Source of the DNA: Nonomuraea sp.
GTDB taxonomy: Bacteria; Actinomycetota; Actinomycetes; Streptosporangiales; Streptosporangiaceae
Direction of reading: 5' to 3'
DNA length: 19,504 nucleotides
Assembly: GCA_013362835.1 (NCBI GenBank)
Contig: JABFVJ010000121.1
Coordinates: 1 to 19,504, forward strand
Made by a program: the position numbers and the translations under genes. Shown piece by piece: positions 6,717 through 14,468 of this stretch (its first letter is position 1; every line of letters starts with the position of its first letter). A model generated the notes under the pieces. It was not told where the DNA came from. It was given only the letters and a program-made list of their open reading frames with translations, and did not search any database.

Positions 6717-8374
6717 CCGCCATCCAAGAACCACTTCGCGCACCGGTCAGGCCCGTCACCAAGGGCCAGATCATCGCCAAGTGGCTGTCCTCGACTGATC
6801 ACAAGATCATCGGGCACATGTACCTGATCACGTCGTTCGCCTTCTTCCTGATCGGCGGCGTCATGGCGCTGATCATGAGGGCCGAGCTGGCGCAGCCGGG
6901 GCTGCAGTTCACCAGCAACGAGCAGTTCAACCAGCTGTTCACCATGCACGGCACGATCATGCTGCTGATGTTCGCGACGCCGCTGTTCGCCGGCTTCGCC
7001 AACGAGCTGATGCCGCTGCAGATCGGCGCCCCCGACGTGGCCTTCCCGCGCCTGAACATGGTGAGCTACTGGCTCTACCTGTTCGGCAGCATCATCGCCG
7101 TGTCCGGCTTCCTCACGCCGGGCGGCGCGGCCTCCTTCGGCTGGTTCGCCTACACCCCGCTGTCGAGCGCGATCCAGTCGCCCGGTGTCGGCGGCGACCT
7201 GTGGATCATGGGTCTGGCCCTGTCGGGTCTCGGCACGATCCTCGGCGCGGTGAACTTCATCACCACGATCATCTGCATGCGCGCCCCCGGCATGACCATG
7301 TTCCGCATGCCGATCTTCACCTGGAACATCCTGCTGACCAGCATGCTCGTGCTGATGGCCTTCCCGGTGCTGGCCGCCGCGCTGCTGGCCCTGGAGGCCG
7401 ACCGCAAGCTCGGCACCCACATCTTCGATCCCGCCAACGGCGGGCCGATGCTCTGGCAACACCTGTTCTGGTTCTTCGGCCATCCAGAGGTCTACATCAT
7501 CGCGCTGCCGTTCTTCGGCATCGTGACCGAGGTCCTGCCGGTCTTCAGCCGTAAGCCGATCTTCGGCTACATCAGCCTCGTGGCCGCCACGATCTCGATC
7601 GCCGGTCTGTCCATCACGGTCTGGGCGCACCACATGTTCCCGACCGGGCAGGTCCTGCTGCCGTTCTTCTCGTTCATGACGTTCCTCATCGCGGTGCCGA
7701 CGGGCGTGAAGTTCTTCAACTGGATCGGCACGATGTGGCGGGGGCACCTGTCGTTCGAGTCGCCGATGTTGTTCTCCATCGGCTTCCTGATCACGTTCCT
7801 GCTCGGCGGCCTGACCGGCGTCATCCTGGCCTCGCCGCCGCTCGACTTCCACATCAGCGACACCTACTTCGTCGTCGCCCACTTCCACTACGTGGTCTTC
7901 GGCACGGTCGTGTTCGCCATGTTCGCCGGGTTCTACTTCTGGTGGCCCAAGTTCACCGGCAAGATGCTCGACGACAAGCTGGGCAAGCTGCAGTTCTGGC
8001 TGCTGTTCATCGGCTTCCACACCACGTTCCTGATCCAGCACTGGCTCGGCATGCTCGGCTTCCCGCGCCGCTACGCGGACTACAGCGCGGCCGACGGCTT
8101 CACCGACCTCAACATGATCTCGTCCGTGGGCGCGTTCATCCTGGGCGCCTCGACGTTGCCGTTCTTCTACAACGTCTGGAAGACCTGGCGCACCGCGCCC
8201 AAGGTCACCGTCGACGACCCCTGGGGCTACGGCGGTTCGCTCGAATGGGCGACCTCCTGCCCGCCGCCGCGGCACAACTTCACCTCGCTGCCGCGCATCC
8301 GGTCCGAGCGCCCCGCGTTCGACCTGCACTACCCGCACGTGTCCGCCAAGTCCGCCCAGGAGGTCGAGGCCTGA
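6713..8374 (+). CDS. ctaD: Cytochrome c oxidase subunit I (haem a, a3-CuB)
   Basis: CtaD reduces O2 to water and pumps protons. The 553-residue protein has about 12 membrane segments and the haem-copper signatures: H79 in TMHGTIM (haem a), H257 in FFGHPEVY with Y261 as the cross-linked Tyr and E259 at the proton channel, H306/H307 in WAHHMF (CuB), and H390 (haem a3) with H392 (haem a) in [10 protein letters not shown]. The HPEVY motif marks the A-type oxidases. The N-terminus [15 protein letters not shown] is typical of the actinobacterial form. GTG 6713 overlaps the ctaC stop by 4 nt, with GGGAGTG at 6702-6708 as ribosome-binding site; the stop overlaps the ctaF start by one base (TGATG). 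Stoichiometric co-translation is likely. Confidence 0.99.
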   Translation: MTAIQEPLRAPVRPVTKGQIIAKWLSSTDHKIIGHMYLITSFAFFLIGGVMALIMRAELAQPGLQFTSNEQFNQLFTMHGTIMLLMFATPLFAGFANELMPLQIGAPDVAFPRLNMVSYWLYLFGSIIAVSGFLTPGGAASFGWFAYTPLSSAIQSPGVGGDLWIMGLALSGLGTILGAVNFITTIICMRAPGMTMFRMPIFTWNILLTSMLVLMAFPVLAAALLALEADRKLGTHIFDPANGGPMLWQHLFWFFGHPEVYIIALPFFGIVTEVLPVFSRKPIFGYISLVAATISIAGLSITVWAHHMFPTGQVLLPFFSFMTFLIAVPTGVKFFNWIGTMWRGHLSFESPMLFSIGFLITFLLGGLTGVILASPPLDFHISDTYFVVAHFHYVVFGTVVFAMFAGFYFWWPKFTGKMLDDKLGKLQFWLLFIGFHTTFLIQHWLGMLGFPRRYADYSAADGFTDLNMISSVGAFILGASTLPFFYNVWKTWRTAPKVTVDDPWGYGGSLEWATSCPPPRHNFTSLPRIRSERPAFDLHYPHVSAKSAQEVEA

Positions 8375-8787
8375 TGAGGGTCCAGGGTTGGCTGTTCCTG
8401 CTGTGCGGCCTGTTCTTCGCCGGAGTCGACATCGGCTACTGGTTCTGGACGAAGGCCGCGACCGGTCACGGTGAGCCGGTCGGCACCACCGCCATGGCGA
8501 TCTCGGTCGGGTTCGCCTTCATGGTCGGCTACTACCTGATGTTCACCTCGCGGCGCATCGGCGCCCAGCCGGAGGACAACAAGGAAGCCGACATCAGCGA
8601 CGGCGCGGGCGAGATCGGGTTCTTCAGCCCGAGCAGCTGGTGGCCGCTGTTCCTGTGCCTGGCGGCGGCCTTCGCCTTCGCCGGGTTCGTGATCGGCTTC
8701 TGGATGTTCCTGATCGGCGTGTTCCTGATCCTCATGGCGATGATCGGGTTCGTGTTCCAGTACTACCGGGGCAACTTCTCGCACTGA
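8374..8787 (+). CDS. ctaF: Actinobacterial cytochrome c oxidase subunit IV
   Basis: CtaF is the small fourth subunit of actinobacterial aa3 oxidases and helps hold the supercomplex together. The 137-residue product has four predicted membrane helices (about 3-26, 35-57, 88-109 and 111-130) around a polar loop with the conserved EIGFFSPSSWWP (80-91). It has no catalytic residues. The ATG at 8374 shares a base with the ctaD TGA, and AGGAGG (8358-8363) is the ribosome-binding site. It is followed within 13 nt by a strong intrinsic terminator, so it closes the ctaC-ctaD-ctaF transcript. Confidence 0.96.
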   Translation: MRVQGWLFLLCGLFFAGVDIGYWFWTKAATGHGEPVGTTAMAISVGFAFMVGYYLMFTSRRIGAQPEDNKEADISDGAGEIGFFSPSSWWPLFLCLAAAFAFAGFVIGFWMFLIGVFLILMAMIGFVFQYYRGNFSH

Positions 8788-8799
8788 GAAGCGGCTCGA

Positions 8800-8838
8800 A
8801 GCGGGCGTGCCTCCCTTGGGGGAGGACGCCCGCTTTTT
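8800..8838 (+). terminator. Rho-independent terminator of ctaC-ctaD-ctaF
   Basis: AGCGGGCGT (8800-8808) pairs with ACGCCCGCT (8826-8834); after one bulged G the stem continues with CCTCCC against GGGAGG around the tetraloop TTGG. A run of five T (8834-8838) follows. It is a textbook intrinsic terminator. Confidence 0.93.
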
Positions 8839-8928
8839 CATGTTCTTTACCAGGTCACGGATGTGGTGAATGGATCACTCAGGGTAATAAGGGAGGAGAA
8901 GGTTGGATCTTGGGTGAGGGAGTCACTC

Positions 8929-10128
8929 GTGGGGCGCGTTGCGAATGGATCGGCAGGCCTGCTGGCCTTGGCGCTGCTCACGGCGTGCTCGCTGAGCGGC
9001 GCCGCCAACGAGGCGAAGGAGCTGTCCGTGGCCGCGCGGGCGGCCACGGTGGTGTTCACGCCGCAGGACAAGAGCGCGAACGTGGCCACCGACCAGCCCG
9101 TGGTGGTGTCGGCCCACGGGGGCACGCTCAAGCGCGTACAGGTCGACGGGGGCAGGTCGGGACGGCTGCGGGGGGTGCTCAGCGAGGACGGCACCCGCTG
9201 GCGCAGCACGGCCACCGCCCGGCCCGGCACGAGCTACAAGGTCACCGCGGTCACCGTGGACGGCTCGGGCAAGGAGAGCGAGAGCTCCAGCACGTTCAGC
9301 ACGGTCAAGGGCGACAAGACGTTCGACATCCAGTCCATCACCCCCAACAGGGACGACACCGGGCTGACGGTCGGGATCGGCATGCCCGTCATGATCACGT
9401 TCGACAAGCCGGTGAGCGACCGGGTGTCCGTCGAGCGCAACCTCGTCATCCGCAGCTCCAAGCCGGTCGAGGGCGCCTGGCACTGGTTCGACGACAGCCA
9501 CGTGGACTTCCGGCCGCAGGAGTACTGGCCCGCCTACACCAAGGTCCGGCTGGAGGCGAAGCTGGCCGGCGTACGCGGGGGACAGGGCCTGTACGGCAAG
9601 CGCGACGTCACGCTCGACTTCAAGGTCGGCCGTTCCCAGGTCACCAGGGGCAGCACCGACGAGCACGTGCTGACCGTCCGGCGCGACGGCAAGCGCATCC
9701 GGCGGATGCCGATGAGCGCCGGGCAGGGCGGGCAGTGGAAGTACTACACGACCTCGGGCGTGCACCTGGCGATGTCGAGGGAGCCGGTGACCGTCATGAC
9801 CTCGCCCGGCATCGGCCCCGGCCAGTCCGGCTACTACCAGCTGACCGTCTACAACACCGTGCGCATCTCCAACAGCGGCGAGTACGTGCACAGCGCGCCC
9901 TGGTCGGTGGGCTCCCAGGGGAACTCCAACGTGAGCCACGGGTGCGTGAACGTCAGCCCGGAGAACGCGGCCTGGTTCATCAAGAACACCCTGATCGGGG
10001 ACCCGATCATCATCACGGGCTCGCCGCGGAAGCTGGAGCCCACCAACGGGTGGGGCCACTGGCAGGAGAACTGGAAGGACTGGCTCAAGTGGAGCTCGCT
10101 CAAGGCGGGCCCCAGCATCACGTTCTGA
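8929..10128 (+). CDS. L,D-transpeptidase lipoprotein (Ig-like domains plus YkuD)
   Basis: This enzyme should make 3-3 cross-links in peptidoglycan outside the membrane. Of the possible starts, GTG 8929 is preferred because AGGGAG (8917-8922) is 6 nt upstream; GTG 8914 is an alternative. The 399-residue precursor has a signal peptide with lipobox LTAC (lipidated C20), two Ig-like segments (about 35-125 and 130-245, the second with LTVGIGMPVMITFDKPV), and a YkuD catalytic domain (about 248-370) with H321 in YVHSAPWS and H337/C339 in the SHGCVNVS signature. The short tail is Trp/Lys-rich. The layout matches mycobacterial Ldt enzymes. It has its own intergenic region after the ctaF terminator, so it is probably expressed separately from the oxidase genes. 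Confidence 0.93.
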   Translation: MGRVANGSAGLLALALLTACSLSGAANEAKELSVAARAATVVFTPQDKSANVATDQPVVVSAHGGTLKRVQVDGGRSGRLRGVLSEDGTRWRSTATARPGTSYKVTAVTVDGSGKESESSSTFSTVKGDKTFDIQSITPNRDDTGLTVGIGMPVMITFDKPVSDRVSVERNLVIRSSKPVEGAWHWFDDSHVDFRPQEYWPAYTKVRLEAKLAGVRGGQGLYGKRDVTLDFKVGRSQVTRGSTDEHVLTVRRDGKRIRRMPMSAGQGGQWKYYTTSGVHLAMSREPVTVMTSPGIGPGQSGYYQLTVYNTVRISNSGEYVHSAPWSVGSQGNSNVSHGCVNVSPENAAWFIKNTLIGDPIIITGSPRKLEPTNGWGHWQENWKDWLKWSSLKAGPSITF

Positions 10129-10132
10129 CCCT

Positions 10133-10155
10133 GTGAGGGGCTGAGCGCCCCTCAC
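10133..10155. terminator. Terminator hairpin 1 between L,D-transpeptidase and trpD
   Basis: GTGAGGGGC (10133-10141) pairs perfectly with GCCCCTCAC (10147-10155) around a 5-nt loop, directly after the transpeptidase stop. No T-run follows. It lies in a convergent gap and can act for both strands. Confidence 0.65.
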
Positions 10156-10177
10156 GAACGCCCCGGCGCGGCGTTCG
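10155..10177. terminator. Terminator hairpin 2 between L,D-transpeptidase and trpD
   Basis: CGAACGCC (10155-10162) pairs perfectly with GGCGTTCG (10170-10177) around a 7-nt loop. It shares base 10155 with the previous hairpin, so the two stems are mutually tight or stacked. It is the first stem met 45 nt after the trpD stop on the minus strand. Confidence 0.55.
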
Positions 10178-10221
10178 CACACCGTCGCCGGGCTTGGTGT
10201 GAGAGGCGGTCAGAGACGCCT

Positions 10222-11265
10222 TCAGGGCTGGTACGTGCCGCTGACCTGGATCCACCGGTCGAGCGTGGCGGCGGCGACGCCCGAGTCCACGGCCTCGATC
10301 GCGCGCTCGTAGCCCTTGAGCATCGCCGAGTCGAGGTCGTCGCCCGCGCCGTCGAGCGCCACCAGGGCGGCGGCCGTGTTGAGCAGCACGGCGTCGCGCA
10401 CCGGCCCCTTCTTGCCGCCGAGCAGGTCGCGGACGGCCTGGGCGTTGAACTCCACGTCACCGCCGCGCAGCGCGCCCGCGTCGGCCCGGGGGATGCCGAG
10501 GACCGCGGGGTCGAACGTGGTCTCGGTGGCCGTGCCCTCCCTGACGACCCAGACCGTGGAGGTGCCGGTGATGGTGAGCTCGTCGAGCCCGTCGTCGCCG
10601 CGGAACACCAGGGCCGAGACGCCGCGCTCGGCGAAGACGCCGGCGATGACGGGCAGCATGCGGGCGTCGAAGACGCCGATGGCCTGGGCCGAGGGACGCG
10701 CCGGGTTGGTGAGCGGGCCCAGGAAGTTGAAGACCGTGGGGACGCCGATCTCCCTGCGCGCGGGACCGGCGAAACGCAGCGCCGGGTGGTAGACCGGCGC
10801 GAAGCAGAAGGCGATGCCGGCCTCACGCGCCACCGCCGCGGTCTGCTCCGGCGTCAGGTCGAGCCTGATGCCCATGTGCTCCAGCACGTCGGCGGCCCCG
10901 CAGAGCGAGGAGGCCGAGCGGTTGCCGTGCTTGACGACCCGGGCGCCCGCGGCGGCGGCCACGATGGCGGCCATCGTGGAGACGTTGACGGTGTGGGCGC
11001 GGTCGCCGCCCGTGCCGACCACGTCGACCACGGGCCCCTCGACGGCCAGCGGGGTGGAGAACTCCAGCATCGTCCTGGCCAGGCCCACCACCTCGGCCAC
11101 CGTCTCGCCCTTGGCGCGCAGCGCGAGCGCGAAGCCCGCGATCTGGGCGGAGGTGGCGTTGCCCGAGAAGATCTCCCGCATCGCCCAGGCCGTCTCGTCG
11201 GCCGTGAGATGCTCGCCGGACAGGAGAGCGGAAAACAGGGCAGGCCAGGTCGTTCGGGAGTCCAT
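10222..11265 (-). CDS. trpD: Anthranilate phosphoribosyltransferase
   Basis: TrpD joins anthranilate to phosphoribosyl pyrophosphate in the second step of tryptophan synthesis. From ATG 11265 the protein has 347 residues, the normal length. Key motifs are intact: GTGGD (84-88) and NVST for PRPP binding, KHGNRSASS (112-120), the anthranilate-site region with [17 protein letters not shown], and the Mg-binding GDDGLDEL acidic pair. A GTG at 11271 is in frame, but ATG 11265 has AGTAGG at a better distance. The start is 6 nt after the receiver-like gene's stop, so the two are probably co-transcribed. No other trp gene is near; a lone trpD beside ctaE is a conserved arrangement in Actinobacteria (Rv2192c, from memory). 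Confidence 0.96.
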   Translation of the reverse strand: MDSRTTWPALFSALLSGEHLTADETAWAMREIFSGNATSAQIAGFALALRAKGETVAEVVGLARTMLEFSTPLAVEGPVVDVVGTGGDRAHTVNVSTMAAIVAAAAGARVVKHGNRSASSLCGAADVLEHMGIRLDLTPEQTAAVAREAGIAFCFAPVYHPALRFAGPARREIGVPTVFNFLGPLTNPARPSAQAIGVFDARMLPVIAGVFAERGVSALVFRGDDGLDELTITGTSTVWVVREGTATETTFDPAVLGIPRADAGALRGGDVEFNAQAVRDLLGGKKGPVRDAVLLNTAAALVALDGAGDDLDSAMLKGYERAIEAVDSGVAAATLDRWIQVSGTYQP

Positions 11266-11271
11266 GGGCAC

Positions 11272-11670
11272 CTACTTGGCGTTGAGTCGGGTCGAGGAAC
11301 GGCGGCGCATCAGGTCGGCCACGGTGTCGGCCAGGACCATCGGCTCCAGAGGCTGCGGGACGACCGCGTCGGCCTTGGACCAGTCGGCGAGCCAGCGGTC
11401 GTCGCGCCTGGCGATGATCAGGCAGATGGGCGGGCAGTCGTAGACCTCGTCCTTGGCCTGCCGGGAGATGCCCATGCCGCCGGCGGGCTGGGTCTCGCCG
11501 TCGAGGATCGCCACGTCGATCTCGCCGGACGCGAGCCACTGGTGGACCTTGGGCTCGGTGGCGCACTCCACGATCTCGACGAGGGGCAGATCGGCGGCCG
11601 GCCGCCGGCCGATCGCCTGGCTCACCTCGGCCCTCGTCGTGGCGTCGTCGCTGTAGACGAGGATCCTCAT
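11272..11670 (-). CDS. Stand-alone receiver-like protein, degenerate response regulator
   Basis: The 132-residue product has a CheY-like outline: the MRILVYSDD strand with acidic pair D8/D9, a phospho-acceptor candidate D57 in [13 protein letters not shown], the strand [10 protein letters not shown], and the final strand [11 protein letters not shown]. The switch Thr/Ser position after strand 4 appears to be Ile, and the invariant Lys of the usual KP motif is Gln (Q106). There is no output domain, and no sensor kinase gene lies nearby. It is therefore either an atypical receiver or a scaffold. ATG 11670 is chosen because the receiver fold begins there; its ribosome-binding site is weak. It is divergent from ctaE and leads into trpD with 6 nt between them. 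Its function is unknown. Confidence 0.75.
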   Translation of the reverse strand: MRILVYSDDATTRAEVSQAIGRRPAADLPLVEIVECATEPKVHQWLASGEIDVAILDGETQPAGGMGISRQAKDEVYDCPPICLIIARRDDRWLADWSKADAVVPQPLEPMVLADTVADLMRRRSSTRLNAK

Positions 11671-11770
11671 CGTGTCGTCGGTGCTCCCAGAGGACGTCAC
11701 TGTCGCGCTCACTATCGGTCGAAGCTGTATGGTCACCTGGATCGTACCGGTGCCCCGGCATGCAATCCCA

Positions 11771-11822
11771 GGCCACCAGCTTGGACAGGCGATTTGTACC
11801 AATTTTTCACAGCTTGGTGGCC
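11771..11822. repeat. Inverted and direct repeats in the ctaE/receiver divergent region
   Basis: GGCCACCA (11771-11778) is inverted perfectly as TGGTGGCC (11815-11822), 36 nt apart. Across the same span AGCTTGG occurs twice in direct orientation (11778-11784 and 11811-11817), 33 bp or about three helical turns apart. The intervening DNA is unusually AT-rich for this window (GATTTGTACCAATTTTTCAC). It looks like a regulator-binding region for ctaE and/or the receiver gene. Confidence 0.45.
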
Positions 11823-11878
11823 GGTTTGTTCCTGCTAACGGGGGGTCGTGCGCCGGACCGACCACCGGAGCCGCAATA

Positions 11879-12532
11879 ATGCTGCCCGTGGCGACAGCAT
11901 CCGCAATAACTTCGACGACGACAGCACAGTCGTACCGCCGGCCGAACCTGGTCAGTGTCGGGACGATCGTCTGGCTGTCCTCTGAGCTCATGTTCTTCGC
12001 GGCGCTGTTCGCGATGTACTTCACCATCCGGTCGGTGAGCGAGGGGAAGGGCATCGAGTGGGGCCCTTCCTTCCTTCCTGCAGGCGTGGAAGCCGCAGAA
12101 GGCGCTCACCTGAACATCCCGTTCGCGACGGTCAACACGATCATCCTGGTCCTGTCGAGTGTGACGTGCCAGCTTGGCGTGTGGGCCGCGGAGAAGGGGC
12201 AGGTCGGCAAGCTCCGCTTCTGGTACATCATCAGCTTCCTGATGGGCGCGATCTTCGTCGCCGGTCAGCTGTACGAGTACATGGAGCTGGCGTCAGAGGG
12301 CGCGACCCTGTCCGCTAACGCCTACACCTCGGTGTTCTACCTGACGACGGGCTTCCACGGCCTGCACGTGACCGGTGGCCTGATCGCGTTCCTGTTCATG
12401 CTGGGACGCACGTACGCCGCGAAGCGCTTTACGCATGAGCAGGCCACCAGCGCGATCGTCGTGTCTTACTACTGGCACTTCGTAGACGTCGTCTGGATCG
12501 GTCTTTTCGCGACCATCTACATCATTCGTTAA
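11879..12532 (+). CDS. ctaE: Cytochrome c oxidase subunit III
   Basis: CtaE packs against CtaD and stabilises the oxidase and its proton uptake. The 217-residue protein has five predicted membrane helices (about 26-48, 81-102, 112-133, 150-178, 191-214), the shorter actinobacterial form lacking two N-terminal helices of the mitochondrial subunit. Family motifs are [17 protein letters not shown] (32-48), the [11 protein letters not shown]is pair (158-167) and [15 protein letters not shown] (196-210). ATG 11879 is favoured by GGAG at 11867-11870; GTG 11888 is an alternative but has a 17-nt spacer. It heads the ctaE-qcrC-qcrA-qcrB transcript, 14 nt before qcrC. Its distance from ctaC-ctaD-ctaF, with three unrelated genes between, is the normal actinobacterial split. 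Confidence 0.97.
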   Translation: MLPVATASAITSTTTAQSYRRPNLVSVGTIVWLSSELMFFAALFAMYFTIRSVSEGKGIEWGPSFLPAGVEAAEGAHLNIPFATVNTIILVLSSVTCQLGVWAAEKGQVGKLRFWYIISFLMGAIFVAGQLYEYMELASEGATLSANAYTSVFYLTTGFHGLHVTGGLIAFLFMLGRTYAAKRFTHEQATSAIVVSYYWHFVDVVWIGLFATIYIIR

Positions 12533-12546
12533 GGAACGGGATCTCT

Positions 12547-13356
12547 GTGACTAGGATCACCGCTTGGCGGCGGCATCCCCTCGCGAGATACGCCGTCCTG
12601 ATTTTGGCGTTGGCGCTGGTCGGGATGGTATACGCCGCCTTTGTCCAGGCGGGTAAGCCTGCCGACGCGGCACTGGCGGCAGGCAAGGTCGACGACGTGG
12701 CCGAGGGCAAGAGCCTCTTCGTGGCCCACTGCTCGAGCTGCCACGGCATGAACGCCGAGGGCACCGCGACGGCGCCCACGCTCGTCGGGGTCGGCGCCGC
12801 GGCGGTCGACTTCCAGATGAGCACCGGCCGCATGCCCGCCGCCAACCCGGGCCCCCAGGCGCCGCGCAAGCCGGCGGCGCACTGGGTCAACGAGGAGACG
12901 ACCAGGCAGGTCTCGGCGTACGTGCAGTCGCTCGGCGGCGGGCCGCAGGTGCCGGCCAAGGAGCAGGTCGACCCCAAGGGCGGCGACGCCGGCCGGGGCG
13001 GCGAGCTGTTCCGCGCCAACTGCATCCAGTGCCACAACTGGGTCGGCGCCGGCGGCGCCTTGACGCAGGGCAAGTACGCGCCCAACCTGAACGAGGCGTC
13101 TCCCACTCAGATCTACGAGGCGATGGTCACCGGTCCGCAGGCCATGCCGGTCTTCAACGACACGACGATCACGCCCGACGAGAAGCGTGACATGATCGCG
13201 TACATCACCCAGGTCCGTGAGCAGAAGGACCCCGGAGGTTTCGGCCTCGGGCGCATCGGCCCGGTCACCGAAGGTCTCGTAGCCTTCGTGGTGGGCATCG
13301 CCGCCCTCGCCCTCGCCGCCATCTGGATCACCGCGAAGAAGCGACAGAAGTCATGA
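12547..13356 (+). CDS. qcrC: Dihaem cytochrome c subunit of the bc1 complex
   Basis: QcrC carries two covalent c-type haems and wires the Rieske protein directly to CuA, so no soluble cytochrome c is needed. The 269-residue protein has an N-terminal uncleaved signal anchor (about 13-33), haem site 1 CSSCH (62-66) with M96 as the likely distal ligand, haem site 2 CIQCH (159-163) with M200 as the likely distal ligand, and a C-terminal membrane anchor (about 241-263) followed by KKRQK. GTG 12547 has AAGGA (12531-12535) overlapping the ctaE stop. Its own stop overlaps the qcrA start in ATGA (13353-13356). Confidence 0.98.
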   Translation: MTRITAWRRHPLARYAVLILALALVGMVYAAFVQAGKPADAALAAGKVDDVAEGKSLFVAHCSSCHGMNAEGTATAPTLVGVGAAAVDFQMSTGRMPAANPGPQAPRKPAAHWVNEETTRQVSAYVQSLGGGPQVPAKEQVDPKGGDAGRGGELFRANCIQCHNWVGAGGALTQGKYAPNLNEASPTQIYEAMVTGPQAMPVFNDTTITPDEKRDMIAYITQVREQKDPGGFGLGRIGPVTEGLVAFVVGIAALALAAIWITAKKRQKS

Positions 13357-14468
13357 CAGACAACGAGCACGAGATCGAGCAGCCGGACGAGCGCGTGCCC
13401 AAGCGCGTCATCGGCACTCCCGCGCCGGGCACCTCGATGCTCGGCGCCACGGAGACGGACGACGCGGCGGGCCGCGACGTCCCCGGCGTGACGCTGCAGG
13501 ACGAGACCAAGGCCCGCAAGGCCGAGAAGATCGTGGCGCTCTGCTTCACGATCACGTTCCTGGCCGCCATCGCCTTCATCATCTCCTACGTGGTGTTCCA
13601 GGTCGGCAGCCCAGAGGCGACGGGGGTCTCCAACCTCGCGCTCGGCGGCACGCTGACGCTGGCCATCCTCGGCCTGGCGGTCGGCATCGTGGTCTGGGTC
13701 CGCCAGATCATGCCGAAGTACGCCCTGGTCCAGGAGCGCCACCCGATGGCCTCGGCGGAGGACGACCGCGAGGTCGTCGCCGACACCTTCGTGCAGGGCG
13801 CCAACGAGAGCGGCTTCGTCAAGCGCAAGCTGCTGCGCCGCACGCTGCTGCTGGCCGCCGCGCCCCTCGGCCTGGTGCCGCTGGTGCTGCTGCGCGACCT
13901 CGACAACTCCAAGATGCCCGGCGCGAAGTTCAACAAGATGCTGCGCCACACCGTCTGGGGCGAGAAGACCAAGGACGGCAAGCCGCTGCGGCTCGTCGTC
14001 GAGGGCACCGGCCAGCCGATCCGCGCGGCCGACTTCAACTCGCCCGGCGGCATCCTGTCGGTGGTGCCGGAGGGCTACCAGCACGACCTCAACGCGCTCG
14101 CCAAGGCCACGCTGATCCTGATCAAGTTCCGTCCGGAGGAGATCAAGAGCGGCGTCAAGCAGAACTGGACGCACGACGGGATCGTCGCCTACTCCAAGAT
14201 CTGCACCCACGTGGGCTGCCCGGCCGCGCTCTACGAGCAGACCACCCACCACATCCTGTGCCCGTGCCACCAGTCGACGTTCGACGCCGCCGACGGGGCG
14301 AAGGTCATCTTCGGCCCGGCCGCCCGGCCGCTGCCGCAGCTGCCGATCACCGTCGACAGCGAGGGCTATCTCATCGCCCAGGGTGACTTCAACGTGCCCG
14401 TCGGTCCCAGCTACTGGGAACGCGGCGACGCCGAGGCCGAGGCCAGGGAGAAGGGAGGCCAGGCATGA
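13353..14468 (+). CDS. qcrA: Rieske [2Fe-2S] subunit of the bc1 complex
   Basis: QcrA takes an electron from menaquinol at QcrB and hands it to QcrC. The 371-residue protein has the long actinobacterial N-terminus: a cytoplasmic tail of about 58 residues, TM1 (59-83), TM2 (95-117), then VKRKLLRRTLLLAAAPLGL with a twin Arg (R162/R163) before TM3. In Streptomyces the third segment of QcrA is handled by the Tat pathway, and this sequence fits. The Rieske fold has ligands C284 and H286 (CTHVGC) and C303 and H306 (CPCHQS), with C289 and C305 as the disulfide pair. Start and stop both sit in 4-nt ATGA overlaps with qcrC and qcrB, so translation is coupled. Confidence 0.98.
   Translation: MTDNEHEIEQPDERVPKRVIGTPAPGTSMLGATETDDAAGRDVPGVTLQDETKARKAEKIVALCFTITFLAAIAFIISYVVFQVGSPEATGVSNLALGGTLTLAILGLAVGIVVWVRQIMPKYALVQERHPMASAEDDREVVADTFVQGANESGFVKRKLLRRTLLLAAAPLGLVPLVLLRDLDNSKMPGAKFNKMLRHTVWGEKTKDGKPLRLVVEGTGQPIRAADFNSPGGILSVVPEGYQHDLNALAKATLILIKFRPEEIKSGVKQNWTHDGIVAYSKICTHVGCPAALYEQTTHHILCPCHQSTFDAADGAKVIFGPAARPLPQLPITVDSEGYLIAQGDFNVPVGPSYWERGDAEAEAREKGGQA

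Noticed and set aside
6593..8338. Long open frame antisense to ctaD (581 codons), and similar ones antisense to qcrB, nadA and the exonuclease fusion
   Set aside because: They are shadows of high-GC coding sequence: low-complexity Arg/Gly/Asp/His-rich translations, no recognisable domain, and the opposite strand holds an unmistakable gene.
8863..8928. Earlier starts for the L,D-transpeptidase (8863, 8914)
   Set aside because: GTG 8863 has no ribosome-binding site. GTG 8914 has purine boxes only at poor spacing; 8929 has AGGGAG at 6 nt. 8914 remains possible.
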